From Kocuria sp. p3-SID1428 (GTDB taxonomy: Bacteria > Actinomycetota > Actinomycetes > Actinomycetales > Micrococcaceae): DNA of 27,889 nt. Of this stretch, positions 15,457-23,074 are shown piece after piece. The notes under the pieces were generated by a model. That model worked only from the letters and a program-made list of their open reading frames with translations, was not told where the DNA came from and searched no databases. Location: assembly GCF_025149945.1 (NCBI RefSeq), contig NZ_JALXVH010000034.1:1-27889 (forward strand), given 5' to 3'. The number at the start of each line of letters is the position of its first letter. Position 1 is the first letter of the stretch. Made by a program: the position numbers and the translations under genes.

Positions 15457-16845
15457 ATGTCCGCAACCCCCTCCTCCCCCAGCCCTGCGCCCCTGCGCCG
15501 CAGCCTCACCGTCCCGCTCGAGCAGCTGGGCGACGCACTGCCTCCGGCCCTGCGAGCGCAGGCCGATCTGCGCGCACTGCTGCCCGCGGGCCCCGAAGCA
15601 TGCTGGACGATCGGCGGGCTGGGGCTGATCGGCTTCGGCCGCGCCGCCTCGTTCGGCACCACCGGTGAGGATCGCTTCACCGGAGCCCGCGCCTGGTGGG
15701 ACGAGACCGTCGATGCGATGCGCATCGAGGACCCGCTGCGCCGCTCGGCCACCGGACCCGTGGCCTTCGGAGCGTTCGCCTTCGCCCGCTCCTCGAAGCG
15801 CCGCTCCGGCTTGGTGGTCCCTGAGCTGGTGATCGGGCGCGATCACCACGGCGCCTGGGCGACCCTGGTCGCCTCGTCCGCCGACCCTCTGGGCCCCGAC
15901 GACATCGCCGCGGCCGCGCGTCGTCTGGTCCGGCTTCCGCTCGAGGACGCCCCGAAGACCCCGGCCCCGCGTGCGCTCGAGGACGCCTCCGCCCAGGCCC
16001 GCTGGATGGAGGCCGTGGCAGCCGGGATCGAGGAGATCCGCTGCGGGGGCCTCGAGAAGATCGTGCTGGCCCGCTGCGTCCCCGTGCACGCGGCCGAGGG
16101 CTCGCAGCTGGATATGCCCAGGGCGCTCGCACGGCTGGCCGCCGACTACGACCGCTGCTGGACCTACACCGTGGACGTCCAGGGGCACCCGGGCCCGGCC
16201 GGCGGACGGGTCTTCGGCGCCACCCCCGAGCGCCTCGTGCGCGTGCTCGACGGCGCCGTGCACGCCCGCGTGCTGGCCGGCACCGTCCCGCGCACGTCCT
16301 CGGGCACGGCGAGCCCCGCCGAGCGGGCCTGGGCGCACGAGCGGCTCATGCAGGACGCCAAGCAGCGCTCGGAGCACGAGTTCGCGATCGCCTCGTTCCT
16401 GCAAGGGATCGCGGCCTACACGGATGCGGTGCGCTCCTCGACCGAGCCCTACCTGCTCGAGCTGCCGAACGTGTGGCACCTGGCCTCGGATGTGACCTGC
16501 GATCTGCGCCGCGGTCCGGACGGCACCGTGGCCTCGGCTCTGGAGCTCGTGGAGGCCGTGCACCCCACGGCCGCGGTGTGCGGCACGCCGACGGCCGCCG
16601 CCGCCGAGGCCATCGCCAGGCTCGAGGGCATGGACCGGGGGCTCTATGCCGGCCCGGTCGGCTGGGTCGATGCCCGGCACAACGGCGATTTCGGCATCGC
16701 CCTGCGCGGCGGGGTCCAAGAGGACCCGTCCACCGTCGGCGTGTATGCCGGCTGCGGCATCGTGGGCGCCTCCGACCCGGCGGAGGAGCTCGCCGAGACC
16801 CGTGCCAAGCTGCGCCCCGTGCTGGGAGCCCTGGGCGCCGACTGA
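15457..16845 (+). CDS. menF: Isochorismate synthase (MenF type)
   Basis: A 462-residue chorismate-binding enzyme that converts chorismate to isochorismate, the entry to menaquinone synthesis. The C-terminal catalytic part carries GGLEKIVLARCV with Lys201 as likely general base, GATPERLVRV, LAGTVPR, SEHEF, HPTAAVCGTPT, GLYAGPVGW and YAGCGIVGASDP, all typical of isochorismate synthases. Residues 1-170 are the divergent N-terminal part. menD and menC nearby support menaquinone rather than siderophore use; no siderophore genes are seen. It is transcribed alone, divergent from menG, from a probable leaderless promoter. Aminodeoxychorismate or anthranilate synthase activity is less likely given the context. 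Confidence 0.9.
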   Translation: MSATPSSPSPAPLRRSLTVPLEQLGDALPPALRAQADLRALLPAGPEACWTIGGLGLIGFGRAASFGTTGEDRFTGARAWWDETVDAMRIEDPLRRSATGPVAFGAFAFARSSKRRSGLVVPELVIGRDHHGAWATLVASSADPLGPDDIAAAARRLVRLPLEDAPKTPAPRALEDASAQARWMEAVAAGIEEIRCGGLEKIVLARCVPVHAAEGSQLDMPRALARLAADYDRCWTYTVDVQGHPGPAGGRVFGATPERLVRVLDGAVHARVLAGTVPRTSSGTASPAERAWAHERLMQDAKQRSEHEFAIASFLQGIAAYTDAVRSSTEPYLLELPNVWHLASDVTCDLRRGPDGTVASALELVEAVHPTAAVCGTPTAAAAEAIARLEGMDRGLYAGPVGWVDARHNGDFGIALRGGVQEDPSTVGVYAGCGIVGASDPAEELAETRAKLRPVLGALGAD

Positions 16846-16870
16846 CGTGGTCCCGCCTCGCGAATAATTA

Positions 16871-16889
16871 TGATTATCCGAGATAATCA
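16871..16889. promoter_or_regulatory. AT-rich perfect palindrome before the transporter pseudogene
   Basis: TGATTATC-CGA-GATAATCA is a perfect inverted repeat with 8-bp arms in a conspicuously AT-rich patch (16861-16900) of an otherwise GC-rich region. A TATTAT hexamer follows at 16895-16900. It looks like the operator of a transcription factor dimer that once controlled the transporter, or still controls something unseen. Confidence 0.6.
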
Positions 16890-16924
16890 AGGTCTATTAT
16901 GAACTGGATCACACCATTGGGAGC

Positions 16925-17523
16925 ATGGTCTCCCGGGCGGCCTCCGCGCCGGCACGCACCGGATACTCCACCCTGCTGACCAAGGAGTTCGGACTGGCCG
17001 CACTGCTGATGGCCACCATGTCCTTCGCCGGGCTCTGCCTGACCTACGGCATGAACACCTGGCTGCCGCGGATCATGGAGTCCTACGGCTACGGCGAGCT
17101 GAAGCTCTGGTTCCCCTTCGTGCTCGACGGCGCCGCAGTGATCGGCGGCATGATCGCCGCGACCGCCTGGGCAAGCCGCAGAATGTCATCGCCACGACCT
17201 TCGCCCTGGCCGCGATCACGCTGGTGCTGATGACCTTCCAGTTCCCGCTGGCGCTGCTGTTCCTGTTCATCGGGGTGGCCGGCGTGGGCATCCTGGGCGC
17301 TTCGGAGCAGTTCTACGTGTTCGCCGGGGTGGCGCTGCTCGGCGGTCTCGTCACCGTCCTGGTACCGCGCGAGCACAACACCTACCTGATCGAGCGCCGG
17401 CTGCTGATCGACGGCGACGCCGATCAGCAGGAGGCGCAGGCCGCTCGCGAAGCGGTCGCCGACTCCCCGGTCTCCCAGGACGGTGCCGCCGCCTCGAACC
17501 AGGGTCCTCGCACCGGAGCCTGA
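16925..17523 (+). pseudogene. Decayed MFS transporter (aromatic acid/H+ symporter-like)
   Basis: A remnant of a major facilitator transporter. It begins in the middle of the normal protein: SRAASAPARTGYSTLLTKEF fits the central loop and GLNTWLP-like YGMNTWLPRIMESYGYG fits helix 7 of the aromatic acid:H+ symporter branch, so the first half is gone. Near 17158-17161 the frame shifts by one: inserting one base restores GMIAADRLGKPQNVIATTF. Around 17299 GVGILG joins directly to ASEQFYVFAGVALLGGL, where about 45-50 residues including a helix are normally present. The end (TVLVPREHNTYLIERR, then a hydrophilic tail) is intact. Three separate lesions make function very unlikely. The original substrate class is inferred from these motifs. 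It is convergent with menD. Confidence 0.85.
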
Positions 17524-17558
17524 GACCGCTCGGCCTCACCCGCTCAGGCACCCTCCCG

Positions 17559-17591
17559 GGAGCTCATCCGCGCACAGCGCGGGTGAGCTCC
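17559..17591. terminator. Hairpin overlapping the end of menD
   Basis: A 15-bp stem (17559-17573 with 17577-17591) with one T:G pair and an ACA loop. It spans the menD stop codon at 17564-17566, so the last codons of menD form one arm. Lying between the convergent pseudogene and menD, it can act in both directions. No T-run is seen. Confidence 0.6.
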
Positions 17592-19381
17592 TGGCTCATC
17601 TGCCGCAGACCCGCGCGGTGGGCGCGCACCACCACGACGCCGATCCCGGGATCCGGATCCCGCAGGGCCTCCTCCAGCTCCCGGAGGCCCCCCACCCTGC
17701 GCACCGGGATCCCGTAGCCGGCGCAGACCTCGTCGATCCGCGCGCTGGGCGGGGTGCCGAAGAAGCGCTCGACCGTGTCCCGGTAGGCCTCATGCTCGCC
17801 CAGGGCGCCGTGCTCGAGCGTGGCGAAGATGCCTCCGCCGCCGTCGTCGAGCACCACGATCTGCAGCTGCGGCGCCCGCTCTCCGCGCAGGCTCAGCAGC
17901 GAGCCGGCATCGTGCAGCAGGGTCAGATCACCCAGCAGGGCACGGACCGGACGCCCGGCCGCCAGCCCCGCGCCGGCCGCCGTGGCGACCAGCCCGTCGA
18001 TACCGGCCAGCCCTCGATTCGCCAGGACCTCCACGCCGGCCTCGGGGCGGGGATCCGGCTCGCCGAGCAGGTCCAGGTCACGGATCGGATTCGACGAGCC
18101 CATCACCAGCAGGCGGCGGTCAGCGCGGCAGGCATCCCAGACCGCCCGCGCCGCGAGCGGGCCGGGGAGACCGACGCCTGCGGATCCAGCGCGGTGCAGG
18201 ACCTCGAGCGCGCGCCGCTGCCCTTGTGCCCCGGCCCGAGACCAGTCATCGCTCCACTGCTGCGGTGCGCGTCCGAGGAACTCGGCAGCCTCCGCTGCTG
18301 CGCTCAGCTCGCGCTCGGGCCGCCGCCCGTCCTCGAACCACGGGACCGGGCGGGGCCGCCATGCCGCGACCTCCACCCCGGGGCGCCGCAGCAGCGCGGC
18401 CACCGGACGCGAGAGCGTGGGTCGTCCGACCAGCAGGACCCGCTCGATGCCCTCGCCGAGCGGGGTCTCCAGCAGCGCCCGATAGGGCCCGATCGCCGTG
18501 GACCCGCGACGAGCCTGCGAGGAAGGCTCGGCCAGCAGCGGGGTGCCCAGCGCCTCGGCCAGCTGAGCGGCGCCCGCGCCGGCGCCATCGCCGGCGACCA
18601 CCACGCTGCGATGCAGCCGCGCGCCGTGACCGAGACGCTGCAGCTCGGAGGGATCCAGCAGCGGGGTCTCCACGGCCAGCCGCAGCCGATCCGCCAGCGC
18701 ATCGCCTGCGGGCCCGGCGCGGCCTTCATCGGCGTCATCGGCGGGGCCCTCCCCCGAGGCCGCCGAGCCCGCTGCCGCCTCGCTGCCGCCGCCGTGCCCG
18801 GTCGAGTCCGTCGGAGGCTGGGGTTGGAGGGGGTCACGCAGCGCGATGTTCAGGTGCACGGGTCCAGGCGGGCCGCGGAGTCCGTCCGCCTCGAGCGCGC
18901 TCAGGGCGGGGGCAAGGGCCGCCAGCACCCGGCGGCGCAGCGATTCCGGATCCTGCCCCGAGGCCTCGAGCACCACATCGACCTCGGCGCGCACGAAGCC
19001 GGCGAAGATCCCGGGCTGGACGGTGGTCTGATTGGCCCCGGTTCCGCGCAGCTCCGGCGGACGGTCGGCGGTGATGGCCACCAGGCCGACACCGCCGTGA
19101 TGAGCCTCCATGACCGCCGGCAGCAGGTTCCCGGCGGCGGTGCCCGAGGTGGTCACGACGGCGGCGGGCCGAGACGTGGCCCGCGCTGCGCCCAAGGCGT
19201 GGAAGGCGGCGGATCGCTCATCGAGGCGCACGTGCACCGACAGGTCGCGGCCATCGCGCCGGGCCGCCTCATAGGCGAAGGGAGCGGAGCGGGATCCGGG
19301 ACACACGAACAGCTCGCGCATCCCTGTCTCCACGAGTCCGTCCAGCACGGCGGCGGCGGTCAGCAGCGCATCGGAGGTCAT
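17564..19381 (-). CDS. menD: SEPHCHC synthase MenD
   Basis: A 605-residue thiamine diphosphate enzyme that adds a 2-oxoglutarate-derived unit to isochorismate, giving 2-succinyl-5-enolpyruvyl-6-hydroxy-3-cyclohexene-1-carboxylate. CPGSRSAPF (27-35), DERSAAFHALG with catalytic Glu55, TTSGTAAGNLLPAV and ADRPPELRGTGANQTT are the N-terminal signatures. The cofactor-binding C-terminal part has LLGDLTLLHDAGSLL and VVLDDGGGGIFATLEHG, where many relatives have NN before GGGIF. A low-complexity Ala/Gly/Glu insertion near 198-225 sits between the domains. The length is slightly above the E. coli enzyme. TAGGGT ends 6 bases before the ATG, suggesting a leaderless mRNA. It is the second-step partner of menF, on the opposite strand. 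Confidence 0.95.
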   Translation of the reverse strand: MTSDALLTAAAVLDGLVETGMRELFVCPGSRSAPFAYEAARRDGRDLSVHVRLDERSAAFHALGAARATSRPAAVVTTSGTAAGNLLPAVMEAHHGGVGLVAITADRPPELRGTGANQTTVQPGIFAGFVRAEVDVVLEASGQDPESLRRRVLAALAPALSALEADGLRGPPGPVHLNIALRDPLQPQPPTDSTGHGGGSEAAAGSAASGEGPADDADEGRAGPAGDALADRLRLAVETPLLDPSELQRLGHGARLHRSVVVAGDGAGAGAAQLAEALGTPLLAEPSSQARRGSTAIGPYRALLETPLGEGIERVLLVGRPTLSRPVAALLRRPGVEVAAWRPRPVPWFEDGRRPERELSAAAEAAEFLGRAPQQWSDDWSRAGAQGQRRALEVLHRAGSAGVGLPGPLAARAVWDACRADRRLLVMGSSNPIRDLDLLGEPDPRPEAGVEVLANRGLAGIDGLVATAAGAGLAAGRPVRALLGDLTLLHDAGSLLSLRGERAPQLQIVVLDDGGGGIFATLEHGALGEHEAYRDTVERFFGTPPSARIDEVCAGYGIPVRRVGGLRELEEALRDPDPGIGVVVVRAHRAGLRQMSQELTRAVRG

Positions 19382-19387
19382 CCGCCC

Positions 19388-19393
19388 ACCCTA
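19388..19393 (-). promoter_or_regulatory. -10 hexamer for menD, probably leaderless
   Basis: TAGGGT on the minus strand ends 6 bases before the menD ATG (19381). It lies just after the phoX hairpin, so menD has its own promoter rather than depending on phoX. Confidence 0.55.
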
Positions 19394-19413
19394 CTGAGAC
19401 CCCAGGACAGCAC

Positions 19414-19465
19414 GTCGGCCCCGGATCCGCCTGCCCGCAACGGGGCGAGCAGATCCGGGGCCGAC
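19414..19465 (-). terminator. Hairpin between phoX and menD
   Basis: A perfect 14-bp outer stem (19414-19427 with 19452-19465) around a 24-base GC-rich loop that can pair partly. It follows the phoX stop (19508) on the minus strand and precedes the menD promoter, the expected place for a phoX terminator. It lacks a T-run. Confidence 0.6.
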
Positions 19466-19507
19466 CTCGGCTCAGCGCCGCCTCAGCGGCCGAGCGCGCT
19501 CGGTGCC

Positions 19508-21682
19508 TCAGTCGGTGTAGGAGCGACGAGCGCGACGGGCCTTCTCGCGGATGGCCTGGGTGGAGCGGCCCTTGTAGCCCTCCGGACGCGGTCCGCGGGC
19601 GGCCTTGCGCTCGCCCGCCACCTCCTTGCCGCGGCCGAACTGGCCGCGGCCCCGGCGGGTCGAGTAGACCTGCACGACCGACGGGCGCGACAGCGCGAAC
19701 CGGCCCTCCTCCTCACGGGTCTTCACGACGTAGTCCGGGAAGTAGGACCGCGGCTCCTCGAAGGTGCCGTCCTCACCCGGGTGCTGGACGGCCACGTAGG
19801 CCATCTGCTCCTTGTCGTGGATGACCGGGCCGCAGGTCTCGGCATCCTGCGGGACCGACAGGAACTGCTCCACGAGCCCGCGCTCGGAGCCCTCCAGGCC
19901 CACGCGGAACAGGCCGTCGTTGTAGCCGATCGTGCCGGGGGCGCCGTCGGTCGAGATCCAGAGGTGGCCCTCGGAGTCGAAGGCGACATTGTCCGGGCAG
20001 GAGATCGGCGAGACCTTGTCCGCGGGGAAGCCCGCGAAGTAGACCGAGGAGTTGGTCGCGGGATCGCCGCAGACCAGCAGGATCGACCAGGTGAACGAGG
20101 TGCCCGCGGAGTTCTCGGCGTCCTCGCTCAGCTCGATGATGTGGCCGTCGCGGTTGGTGCTGCGCGGGTTGGCCTCATCGGCGGCCGCCTTGCCGGGTGT
20201 GCCGCGCTCGGTGTTGTTCGTGCAGGCCACGTAGAGCTTGCCGGTGTGCGGGTTCGGCTCGACGTCCTCGGGGCGATCCATCTTGGTGGCTCCGACCTTG
20301 TCGCCTGCCAGGCGGGTGTAGACCAGGACCTCCTCGACGGACATGCCCTCGACCTCGGACTGGCCGTCGACGACCAGCGGCAGCCACTCGCCGGTGCCGT
20401 CGAACGCGCCGTCGGAGGGCAGCTTGCCGGAGCCGTCGATCTCGCCGGCGGAGTCGCCGACGAACTTGGCCACGTACAGGTCGCCCTCGGAGAGCAGGGT
20501 CATGTTGTGGCGGCGGTCGCCCTCCTTGTACTTCTTGGAGGAGACGAACTTGTAGAGGTAGTCGAAGCGCTGGTCATCGCCCGAATAGGCGACCACGGTG
20601 CCGTCGGCGGCCACGTAGACATTGGCGCCCTCGTGCTTGAAACGGCCCAGGGCCGTGTGCTTGACGGGGGTCGAGCTCGGATCCGTGGGATCGATCTCCA
20701 CGACCCAGCCGAAGCGGTTGACCTCGTTCTCGTAGCCCTCGTTGTTGCCGTTCCAGCGGGGATCGATGAGATCCCAGCGTCGCGCCGGCGGCGTGGTGGA
20801 GAAGCCGTAGCGCTCCTGCTCCGGGGAGGGTCGGGCGGCCAGGACGTTGGTGATGTTCTCCTCGCCGGAGACCACGGTGCCCCAGGGCGTCACGCCGCCG
20901 GAGCAGTTGTTCTGCGTGCCCAGCACGAGCTTGCCCGTGGGGTCGGCCACGGTCTTGAGCAGCTCCGAGCCGGCGGCCGGGCCGTCCACGGAGAACGGGG
21001 TGTCCGCGGTGATGCGGCGGTTGCGGGTCCCGCCGACCACGTAGCTCCAGGGCTGGCCGGGGGCCTTGCGCTCGATCTCGACGACCGCCATGCCGTGGGC
21101 GGCGATGCCGACCGAGGCGGTGCGCTCGAGGTCGTTCTCGCGCTGGTCCGCAGGGAACATGGTGTTCTCGTTGGTGTACTCGTGGTTGCACACGAGCACG
21201 CCGGTGCGGCCGCCGCGGTCCGGGAGGATGTCCAGGTAGTCGTTGTTGTACCCGAACTGCCTCTGCTGCGACTCGTAGGTCTGGTTCTGGGGGTCGAAGG
21301 CCGGCGAGTCCTCGAACAGCGGATCGCCCCAGCGGATGATCGGCGACCAGTCGAAGCCCTCGGGCACGGTGAAGTCATCCACCGCGGCGTCCACCGGGTC
21401 GATCGGCGCGAAGTCCATGCGTCCGCCGCGCTCGCCCCAGTAGGCGAAGGTGGCCTCGGCGCGGGTCCCTGTGGCCACGACTCCCACGGAGACGGCGGCG
21501 GCCGCGCCCAGGCCCAGAGCCGAGCGGCGCGACAGGGCCGTGGAGGCAATCTCGTGGAACGTGGGGTTGTCCGACTGGTTGCAGTCCGGCGAGGCGCAGG
21601 CCGAGCCGCACTTCAGCGCGCAGGTCAGCGGCGAGCGCTTGCCGTTGGTGTGGCCGAGCATGGGCAGGAGCTGATGGCGCAT
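19508..21682 (-). CDS. phoX: PhoX-family (DUF839) secreted phosphatase
   Basis: A 724-residue PhoX-type protein. PhoX enzymes are calcium- and iron-dependent alkaline phosphatases exported folded by the Tat system. The Tat motif is SRRSALGLG at 51-59, followed by an Ala-rich hydrophobic run (60-72) and a possible cleavage site near AEA (75-77). The 50 residues before it are unusually long and contain four cysteines (21, 25, 29, 34) in a TCALKCGSACASPDC pattern. VCNHEYTNENTMF and SGEENITNV are recognisable family segments of the beta-propeller. The C-terminus is Arg/Lys-rich. AGAGGG at 5-base spacing supports the ATG at 21682. It sits between menC and menD in the same direction but is separated by hairpin and promoter. 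Phosphate-starvation control is typical of the family; I could not find a clear PhoP box. Confidence 0.88.
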   Translation of the reverse strand: MRHQLLPMLGHTNGKRSPLTCALKCGSACASPDCNQSDNPTFHEIASTALSRRSALGLGAAAAVSVGVVATGTRAEATFAYWGERGGRMDFAPIDPVDAAVDDFTVPEGFDWSPIIRWGDPLFEDSPAFDPQNQTYESQQRQFGYNNDYLDILPDRGGRTGVLVCNHEYTNENTMFPADQRENDLERTASVGIAAHGMAVVEIERKAPGQPWSYVVGGTRNRRITADTPFSVDGPAAGSELLKTVADPTGKLVLGTQNNCSGGVTPWGTVVSGEENITNVLAARPSPEQERYGFSTTPPARRWDLIDPRWNGNNEGYENEVNRFGWVVEIDPTDPSSTPVKHTALGRFKHEGANVYVAADGTVVAYSGDDQRFDYLYKFVSSKKYKEGDRRHNMTLLSEGDLYVAKFVGDSAGEIDGSGKLPSDGAFDGTGEWLPLVVDGQSEVEGMSVEEVLVYTRLAGDKVGATKMDRPEDVEPNPHTGKLYVACTNNTERGTPGKAAADEANPRSTNRDGHIIELSEDAENSAGTSFTWSILLVCGDPATNSSVYFAGFPADKVSPISCPDNVAFDSEGHLWISTDGAPGTIGYNDGLFRVGLEGSERGLVEQFLSVPQDAETCGPVIHDKEQMAYVAVQHPGEDGTFEEPRSYFPDYVVKTREEEGRFALSRPSVVQVYSTRRGRGQFGRGKEVAGERKAARGPRPEGYKGRSTQAIREKARRARRSYTD

Positions 21683-21878
21683 GTGTTCCCTCTCATCGTC
21701 CCGCCGGCAGCGGCGGGGGCGGTTCGTATTCCCGTACAGGTAACCCGGCTCGCGTGAGTGCTCGGCGGTCTCGCGGAGAACGCCGGATGAACAGGACGAC
21801 GACGTCAGAAAAAGGACAGGAGGACGTGCCGCATCCTCGATGAATCCGCATCTCGAAGGAGGGGCGATGGGGCCCTGA

Positions 21879-22928
21879 TCAGGCTCGATGCGGCGGTGCG
21901 GACTGCTCGAGCAGGCGGTGCACCCGGCGTGCGCGATCCGTCCACCACTTCTGGCGCTGCGGCCCGGCCCGGTGACGGACCAGCAGCTCGGGATCGGGCT
22001 CGATCGGCCCCACCGGCAGCAGGCCGCCGCGGGGCAGCAGCGGATGCTCCGTCACGTCCCGGCCCAGCAGCGCGGCCGTGCCGAGTCCGCAGGCATACGG
22101 AAGCTCCGGGAGGGCGGCGGCCAGGGCCAGACCCGCGCTGAGGCCCACGCTCGTCTCGAGCGCCGAGCTCACGACGGCCGGCAGCCCGGCCTGCTCCACG
22201 ACAGCCAGCGCCCGTCGCACCCCTCCCAGGGGCGCCGCCTTGACCACGAGCAGGTCGGCGGCCTCGGCCCGGGCCACCGCGAGAGGGTCCTCGGCCTTGC
22301 GCACGGACTCGTCGGCGGCGATCAGCAGGGGCTCCCCCCGGCCGCGCAGCTCGCCGCGCACACGGGCCAGACCCTCGATCCCCGGACTCGGCTGCTCGGC
22401 GTACTCCAGACCGTGGCGGGCCAGCCTGGACAGCGCCTCGACCGCTGTCTCAGGACTCCACCCGGCATTGGCATCCACCCGCAGCGCGGCCTCCGGCAGG
22501 GCCGCGCGCACCGCCGCCACTCGGGCGTCGTCATCGGCCAGGGACTGACCGCGCTCGGCGACCTTGATCTTGACTGCGGCGATGCCCTCGCCGTACCGGG
22601 CCAGCACCCGCGGGACCTCGGCGGAAGGCACCGCGGGAACCGTGGCATTGACCGGCACTGCCGTGCGCCGCGGGGCGGGCAGTCCGAGCCAGCCGACCTC
22701 GAGGGCGCAGCGCCACCAGGCCAGCGCCTCGGCGTCGTCGTACTCGGGGAAGGCGGCGAACTCCGCCCAGCCCCTCGGCCCGCGCACGAGCATGGACTCG
22801 CGGCGCTGCAGGCCGCGGAAGCGCGAGGCCATCGGCAGATCCACGACCGCGGCCTGCTCCAGCACCTCCTCGAGGGAGGGCAGCGGCTGCGGCAGGGGGC
22901 TGAAGGCCAGGGGCTCGGTCCGGAACAT
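21879..22928 (-). CDS. menC: o-Succinylbenzoate synthase MenC
   Basis: A 349-residue enolase-superfamily enzyme that dehydrates SHCHC to o-succinylbenzoate, the third committed menaquinone step. Catalytic lysines are in KIK (Lys122 of 120-122) and VVKAAPLGG (Lys230). The metal ligands are Asp152 in DAN, Glu178 in EYAEQPSP and Asp206 in AADES. The length is normal for actinobacterial MenC. TAGGGT (22935-22940, minus) ends 6 bases before the ATG, so the mRNA is probably leaderless. phoX starts 196 bp downstream; that gap has no evident gene. Dipeptide epimerase and other enolase-superfamily roles are less likely because menD and menF are close. Confidence 0.93.
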   Translation of the reverse strand: MFRTEPLAFSPLPQPLPSLEEVLEQAAVVDLPMASRFRGLQRRESMLVRGPRGWAEFAAFPEYDDAEALAWWRCALEVGWLGLPAPRRTAVPVNATVPAVPSAEVPRVLARYGEGIAAVKIKVAERGQSLADDDARVAAVRAALPEAALRVDANAGWSPETAVEALSRLARHGLEYAEQPSPGIEGLARVRGELRGRGEPLLIAADESVRKAEDPLAVARAEAADLLVVKAAPLGGVRRALAVVEQAGLPAVVSSALETSVGLSAGLALAAALPELPYACGLGTAALLGRDVTEHPLLPRGGLLPVGPIEPDPELLVRHRAGPQRQKWWTDRARRVHRLLEQSAPPHRA

Positions 22929-22934
22929 GGGCCC

Positions 22935-22940
22935 ACCCTA
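22935..22940 (-). promoter_or_regulatory. -10 hexamer for menC, probably leaderless
   Basis: TAGGGT on the minus strand ends 6 bases before the menC ATG at 22928. The same hexamer and spacing precede menD and the SseB-like gene. Confidence 0.55.
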
Positions 22941-23074
22941 GGCCGGGCCCCGATCCAGAGCTGAGTCCTCGGGAATCCGAGGCTCGGTCCCAGGATCCGC
23001 GAAGGCTCCGGTGCCACACTGGGGCCTTCCGAGGCCTGGAGGCTCCAGGCGGAGTCGACCAGGGGACCACGAGC

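Noticed and set aside
17483..21757. A plus-strand open frame of more than 1,400 codons opposite menD and phoX
   Set aside because: It runs antisense to two genes with clear family motifs, has Arg/Gly/Ala-rich composition typical of shadow frames in GC-rich DNA, and shows no recognisable domain.
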